Origin: Vibrio porteresiae DSM 19223 | GTDB lineage: Bacteria; Pseudomonadota; Gammaproteobacteria; Enterobacterales; Vibrionaceae | Reading direction: 5' to 3' | DNA length: 64,000 nt | Assembly: GCF_024347055.1 (NCBI RefSeq) | Contig: NZ_AP024896.1 | Span: forward strand, 248,001 to 312,000 | Part shown: positions 60,697 to 64,000 of the stretch, one piece after another | Layout: each line of letters starts with the position of its first letter | Numbering within the stretch: position 1 is the first letter of the stretch | Made by a program: the position numbers and the translations under genes | Notes under the pieces: model-generated | The model's input: the letters and a program-made list of their open reading frames with translations, nothing else | What the model was told of the DNA's origin: nothing | Databases searched by the model: none

Positions 60697-61548
60697 CTAA
60701 TTTGCCTCTGGGTAAAGTTGTTTTTGCAGTGCGACCGCTTGTTTCAGGCTGTTTAGGCCCAGACCGCCGACCAGCGCGTGACCATCAATGGTATAGATCT
60801 GTTTATTGATGCCGGCAGGGGTGACCGCTAAGGTTGGCAGAGCTTGTAAAATGGCATCCACTCCCCCCATTTGTGCGAAACTGCGTCCACTGACTAACAC
60901 CACATCAGGTTGCATGTCGATCAAAGCTTCTTTCGATAGCGGTTTATAGGATTGAACCGAATGGGCCGCAGGGTTAGTCCCTCCCGCTAACGAGATGATG
61001 GCATCCGGTACAGTGTCACTTCCTGCAACATTGGCCGCACGACCTTCATGGATTAGAACAAACAACACTCTCTTTTGCTGCTTGGGGGTATTAGCGCGGA
61101 GCTTATTCAACGTTTGAGTCACTTGCTGTTTTAATTGGTCGGCTTGCTGAGGTTTATCAAGCACTTTGCCTAGTTGATCAATGCGGTCAATGAGACCTTG
61201 GGCGGTGTTATCTGTCTCTAATACGGTGACTTTAACCCCGGCTTGGCGCAGCTGATTGAGGGTGGTATCCGGCCCCATCTCGGTTGAACCGATTAGTTGG
61301 GTCGGTTTTAAGGCGAGAATCCCTTCGGCAGCAAGTTGACGATGATAGCCAACTTGTGGCAACTGAGCGGTATCGCGGCCGATACTGGTCACATCCACAC
61401 CCACGAGGTCTTGCTTGTCACCTAAATCGAGGATCAGTTCAGTAACGGCACTACCCGCACTGACAATCCGTTCTTGAGCCATAAGGTTAGGAGCAAAAAG
61501 GGTGGCGCATAATGAAGCGATGAGCGCGGGTTGGAAGGTGACTTTCAT
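60697..61548 (-). CDS. hutB: periplasmic haem-binding protein
   Basis: 283 aa class III solute-binding protein with a Sec signal peptide (about 1-24, NLMA). Typical HmuT/HutB segments: RIVSAGSAVTELILDLG, LIGSTEMGPDTTLNQLRQAG and ALPTLAVTPA. Delivers haem to HutCD. First gene of hutBCD, divergent from hutW across the Fur-box-like region. Confidence 0.93.
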   Translation of the reverse strand: MKVTFQPALIASLCATLFAPNLMAQERIVSAGSAVTELILDLGDKQDLVGVDVTSIGRDTAQLPQVGYHRQLAAEGILALKPTQLIGSTEMGPDTTLNQLRQAGVKVTVLETDNTAQGLIDRIDQLGKVLDKPQQADQLKQQVTQTLNKLRANTPKQQKRVLFVLIHEGRAANVAGSDTVPDAIISLAGGTNPAAHSVQSYKPLSKEALIDMQPDVVLVSGRSFAQMGGVDAILQALPTLAVTPAGINKQIYTIDGHALVGGLGLNSLKQAVALQKQLYPEAN

Positions 61549-61656
61549 AATTTTTCTCTTTAATCACATGACTTGAGGCGCCGGTCTCGACGACATACGC
61601 AAGGCGAAAACCGGACGCGATTAGTTAGATGCTGAGTATCTAGCATTATCCAAATA

Positions 61657-61688
61657 AGATCAATTATCAATTGCATTCTCATTTGCAT
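61657..61688. promoter_or_regulatory. Fur-box-like region between hutB and hutW
   Basis: Overlapping hexamer-like repeats of the Fur type occur: on the minus strand AAATGAGAATGCAATTGATA runs on to ATTGATC. The 202-base divergent interval between two iron-acquisition operons is the expected place for a Fur operator. Confidence 0.65.
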
Positions 61689-61750
61689 CTAATTATGATC
61701 CAGTCATCTGCTTTTCATGGCAGTTTTCTGCCCTTGCCTGAGATATCGTT

Positions 61751-63112
61751 ATGCTCGACTTAAGCCTTTTTGACCAACATGTGATTGGTCAGGACACGGA
61801 AGATCCGTTACGTTTTGCTTTTACTGCTAAGCGCGGAGCGCACGCAGCTGGTGGTGTTAGACCTGTAGCACCACCTCAGCAAGGCACGGTATGGCAACAT
61901 ATTACCCAAGAGAGTGGAGCATTAACGCCACCACGTCGTCGGTGTCTTTATATCCATATTCCGTTTTGTCGGGTACGTTGTACCTTCTGCAACTTTTTCC
62001 AAAACGCAGCAAGTCGTCAGCTCGTGGATCGTTACTTTGCGGCTTTAGTGCAAGAGATAAAGCTAAAAGCGGCGCTGCCTTGGACTCAGGCAAGTGAATT
62101 CCACGCCGTGTATGTCGGCGGCGGTACACCAACCGACTTAAGTGCCGATCAAATTCAGCAGTTAGGTGAGCTGATTCGTTCCCATTTCCCTTTGACTGGC
62201 GACTGCGAAATTACCTTGGAAGGGCGCATTAACCGCTTTAGTGATGAGACCTTCTATAAGGCGTTAGCGGGTGGTTTTAACCGTTTCTCCTTTGGTGTGC
62301 AAAGCTTTAATACGCAAGTGAGACGAGCGGCAAAACGCCTTGATGAACGTGAAACGGTACTGCAGCGTCTTACGGAATTGAGCTCAACCCAACTTGCCCC
62401 AATCGTGATTGATCTGCTGTACGGGTTACCTCATCAAACCTTGGCAATTTTTGAACAAGATCTCCAAGATTTTATGACCACTGGCGCACATGGTATCGAT
62501 TTGTATCAGCTGATGGTGGGTGGTGATGCGCCTATGCTGAATTTGGTGGAAAAAGGGCGTTTACCGGCCCCCGCAACCACGCCAGACAAAGCCAGTATGT
62601 TTGCTTTAGGTGTGGAGTTTTTTGATAAGCACCATCTAAAAACCTTGAGTGTGAATCACTGGGCCACCGATAACCGAGAACGTAGCCAGTACAACAGCTT
62701 AGCCAAAACGTATGCGGAAGTGCTACCAATTGGTTGTGGTGCGGGCGGCAACTTAGGTGGTTATACCTTGATGCAACATCGCCAACTGGATAAATACATG
62801 GAAGCGATGGAAGCTGGGCAGACACCGATTGCCATGATGTTCAGTCAGCATCCACTTGAGCCTATGTTTGCCACGCTCAAATCTGGGTTTGATGCCGGGG
62901 TGCTGCGTCGCGCCGATTACCAGTCGCTCGATTTAGAAGATGCGTTTGATTATTTGGCTCCGCTCTTTCATCGTTGGCAAGATCTCGGGTTAGTCACCAT
63001 TGAACCCAACTATATTGTGGCGACATTAGCCGGACGTTTTTGGTCTGTGACATTAGCACAGGCGTGTATTGAAGTGCTGTCTCACCAGACAGCAAAGTTG
63101 AAAATCGCATAA
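61751..63112 (+). CDS. hutW: HutW, radical SAM haem-utilisation protein
   Basis: 453 aa related to HemN/HemW and anaerobic haem-degrading ChuW. The radical SAM motif CRVRCTFC (C-x3-C-x2-C) lies at about residues 74-81 in the segment IHIPFCRVRCTFCNFF. GGGTPTDLS and FGVQSFN are HemN-like. It may open or process haem anaerobically. First of hutWXZ; hutX follows 18 bases later. Confidence 0.93.
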   Translation: MLDLSLFDQHVIGQDTEDPLRFAFTAKRGAHAAGGVRPVAPPQQGTVWQHITQESGALTPPRRRCLYIHIPFCRVRCTFCNFFQNAASRQLVDRYFAALVQEIKLKAALPWTQASEFHAVYVGGGTPTDLSADQIQQLGELIRSHFPLTGDCEITLEGRINRFSDETFYKALAGGFNRFSFGVQSFNTQVRRAAKRLDERETVLQRLTELSSTQLAPIVIDLLYGLPHQTLAIFEQDLQDFMTTGAHGIDLYQLMVGGDAPMLNLVEKGRLPAPATTPDKASMFALGVEFFDKHHLKTLSVNHWATDNRERSQYNSLAKTYAEVLPIGCGAGGNLGGYTLMQHRQLDKYMEAMEAGQTPIAMMFSQHPLEPMFATLKSGFDAGVLRRADYQSLDLEDAFDYLAPLFHRWQDLGLVTIEPNYIVATLAGRFWSVTLAQACIEVLSHQTAKLKIA

Positions 63113-63130
63113 TCCTAAAAGGGGATAACC

Positions 63131-63646
63131 ATGCAAGTATTAAGGCAAAAAATCACCCAACTGATGGCTGATGAGCCCAACCTGCTGCCTGGAGACATGG
63201 CTAATCGCCTTGGGGTCAGTGAATTTGATATCGTGTGTGCTTTCCCACATGAAATGGCATCGGTTATGCCGGGTAAGGAAGCTCAATCCTTACTGGAAGC
63301 GATTGCTCAGTGGGGGCCGGTAACGGTGATTGTCCACTCCGGTGGCTCGATTTTTGAAGTAAAAGCGCCTTTACCACTCGGGAAGTTTGCCCGTGGTTAC
63401 TACAATTTGATGGGCGAGGAAGGTCAACTTCACGGCCATTTGAAATTGGATGCAATTGCTTATATCGCTTTGTTAAGTCGCCCATTTATGGGAAAAGAGA
63501 GCCACTATTTTGGGTTCTTCTCCGAACATGGCGATTCCATTTTTAAAATCTATCTTGGTCGTGATGAGCAGCGTCGTCTGTTTCCAGAGCAAGTAGAAAA
63601 ATTTATTCAATTAAAACAACAATATCAGTCATTAGATGAGGAATAG
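63131..63646 (+). CDS. hutX: HutX, haem-transport protein to HutZ
   Basis: 171 aa of the HutX/ChuX family. VLRQKITQLMADEPNLLPGD and VIVHSGGSIFEVKAPLPLGK are typical. Cytoplasmic carrier that hands haem to HutZ. 18 bases after hutW and 3 bases before hutZ. Confidence 0.93.
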   Translation: MQVLRQKITQLMADEPNLLPGDMANRLGVSEFDIVCAFPHEMASVMPGKEAQSLLEAIAQWGPVTVIVHSGGSIFEVKAPLPLGKFARGYYNLMGEEGQLHGHLKLDAIAYIALLSRPFMGKESHYFGFFSEHGDSIFKIYLGRDEQRRLFPEQVEKFIQLKQQYQSLDEE

Positions 63647-63649
63647 TGT

Positions 63650-64000
63650 ATGGATCCAAAAGTAAAGCAGGAGCGCTTACAAAGCCGCTTAGAGCCGGAG
63701 ATTCAAGCCTTTCGCCAAGAGCGACGCACCCTGCAATTAGCCACAGTGGATGAACAAGGGCGACCTAACGTCAGCTACGCGCCGTTTGTGCAAAATCAAC
63801 ATGGCTACTTTGTCCTGATTTCTCATATTGCTAAACATGCACGTAACTTGGATGTGAATCCGAATGTGTCACTGATGATGATTGAAGATGAAGCGGAAGC
63901 GGCGCAGATTTACGCGCGTAAACGTCTGACCTTCGATGCAACTGCCAAGGCAGTTGAACGTGAAACCGAGCTTTGGACACAAGTGATTGGACAGATGCAA
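63650..64000 (+). CDS. hutZ: HutZ, haem-utilisation protein, partial (3' end outside window)
   Basis: The first 117 codons are visible; the frame is open to the window end. Split-barrel flavin-oxidase-like fold: LATVDEQGRPNVSYAPFVQN and FVLISHIAKHARNL are diagnostic. HutZ degrades haem. It starts with ATG 3 bases after hutX. Confidence 0.93.
   Translation, partial: MDPKVKQERLQSRLEPEIQAFRQERRTLQLATVDEQGRPNVSYAPFVQNQHGYFVLISHIAKHARNLDVNPNVSLMMIEDEAEAAQIYARKRLTFDATAKAVERETELWTQVIGQMQ

Noticed and set aside
1..64000. tRNA or rRNA genes, CRISPR arrays and intact insertion sequences
   Set aside because: None seen. No cloverleaf with a T-arm consensus, regularly spaced direct repeats or transposase-like reading frame was found by eye.

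Overview
The window is bacterial chromosome from a member of the Vibrionaceae, most likely a Vibrio. The support is an almost Vibrio-specific gene set: luxT, hutBCD with hutWXZ, a SEC-C protein of the PBPRA1643 type, DUF2999, DUF406, speG and rlmC. From memory, several of these (pyrC, rlmC, speG, luxT, hut) lie close together on the smaller chromosome of V. cholerae, so chromosome 2 is likely. The species was not determined. No tRNA, rRNA, CRISPR array or intact insertion sequence was seen.

Region 1 (1-12909) is a pectin / unsaturated uronide catabolic locus. A TRAP transporter (DctP, DctQ, DctM) imports an acidic oligosaccharide. A GH88/105 unsaturated uronyl hydrolase cuts it. KdgF linearises the unsaturated sugar, and a RpiB/LacAB-type isomerase stands where KduI would be expected. 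KduD then makes KDG, KdgK phosphorylates it and Eda splits KDPG into pyruvate and glyceraldehyde-3-phosphate. An esterase, a SetA-type exporter, an AraC regulator and the IclR regulator KdgR complete the locus. Candidate KdgR boxes lie before kdgK, kduD, kdgR and the araC-type gene.

Region 2 (12998-35650) is mostly housekeeping or chromosome-2 core. It holds a cNMP/CBS/DUF294 protein with a DnaQ-like exonuclease, a 2OG-Fe(II) oxygenase, speG, an orphan glpR, rlmC, pyrC with a PurR box, and a MOSC-flavodomain-ferredoxin fusion. Several divergent regulator/target pairs (DMT/AraC, TetR/SDR, LysR/MBL, amidotransferase/AraC) are interspersed.

Region 3 (35777-45216) is accessory. A 759-aa HrpK-like protein with a hydrophobic, basic C-terminus lies between an intact ABM-fold monooxygenase gene and a decayed second copy of that gene. 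After an HxlR/SDR pair and a DMT exporter, seven genes follow on the minus strand: GFA, NUDIX, GrpB, GNAT, a DUF6434-like protein, HNH and an OLD-family ATPase/TOPRIM nuclease. The OLD+HNH pair is the best candidate for a poorly described defence system.

Region 4 (45643-58796) holds an AlaX editing protein, a chemoreceptor, a PNPOx/MocR pair, a three-gene GMC dehydrogenase/cytochrome c complex, an acyltransferase, a periplasmic protein of 20-residue repeats, a DUF406 protein and luxT.

Region 5 (58890-64000) is haem uptake and use. hutBCD (ABC transporter) runs divergently from hutWXZ (haem degradation) across a Fur-box-like element. The tonB1-exbB1-exbD1 genes that I recall sitting here in V. 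cholerae are absent.
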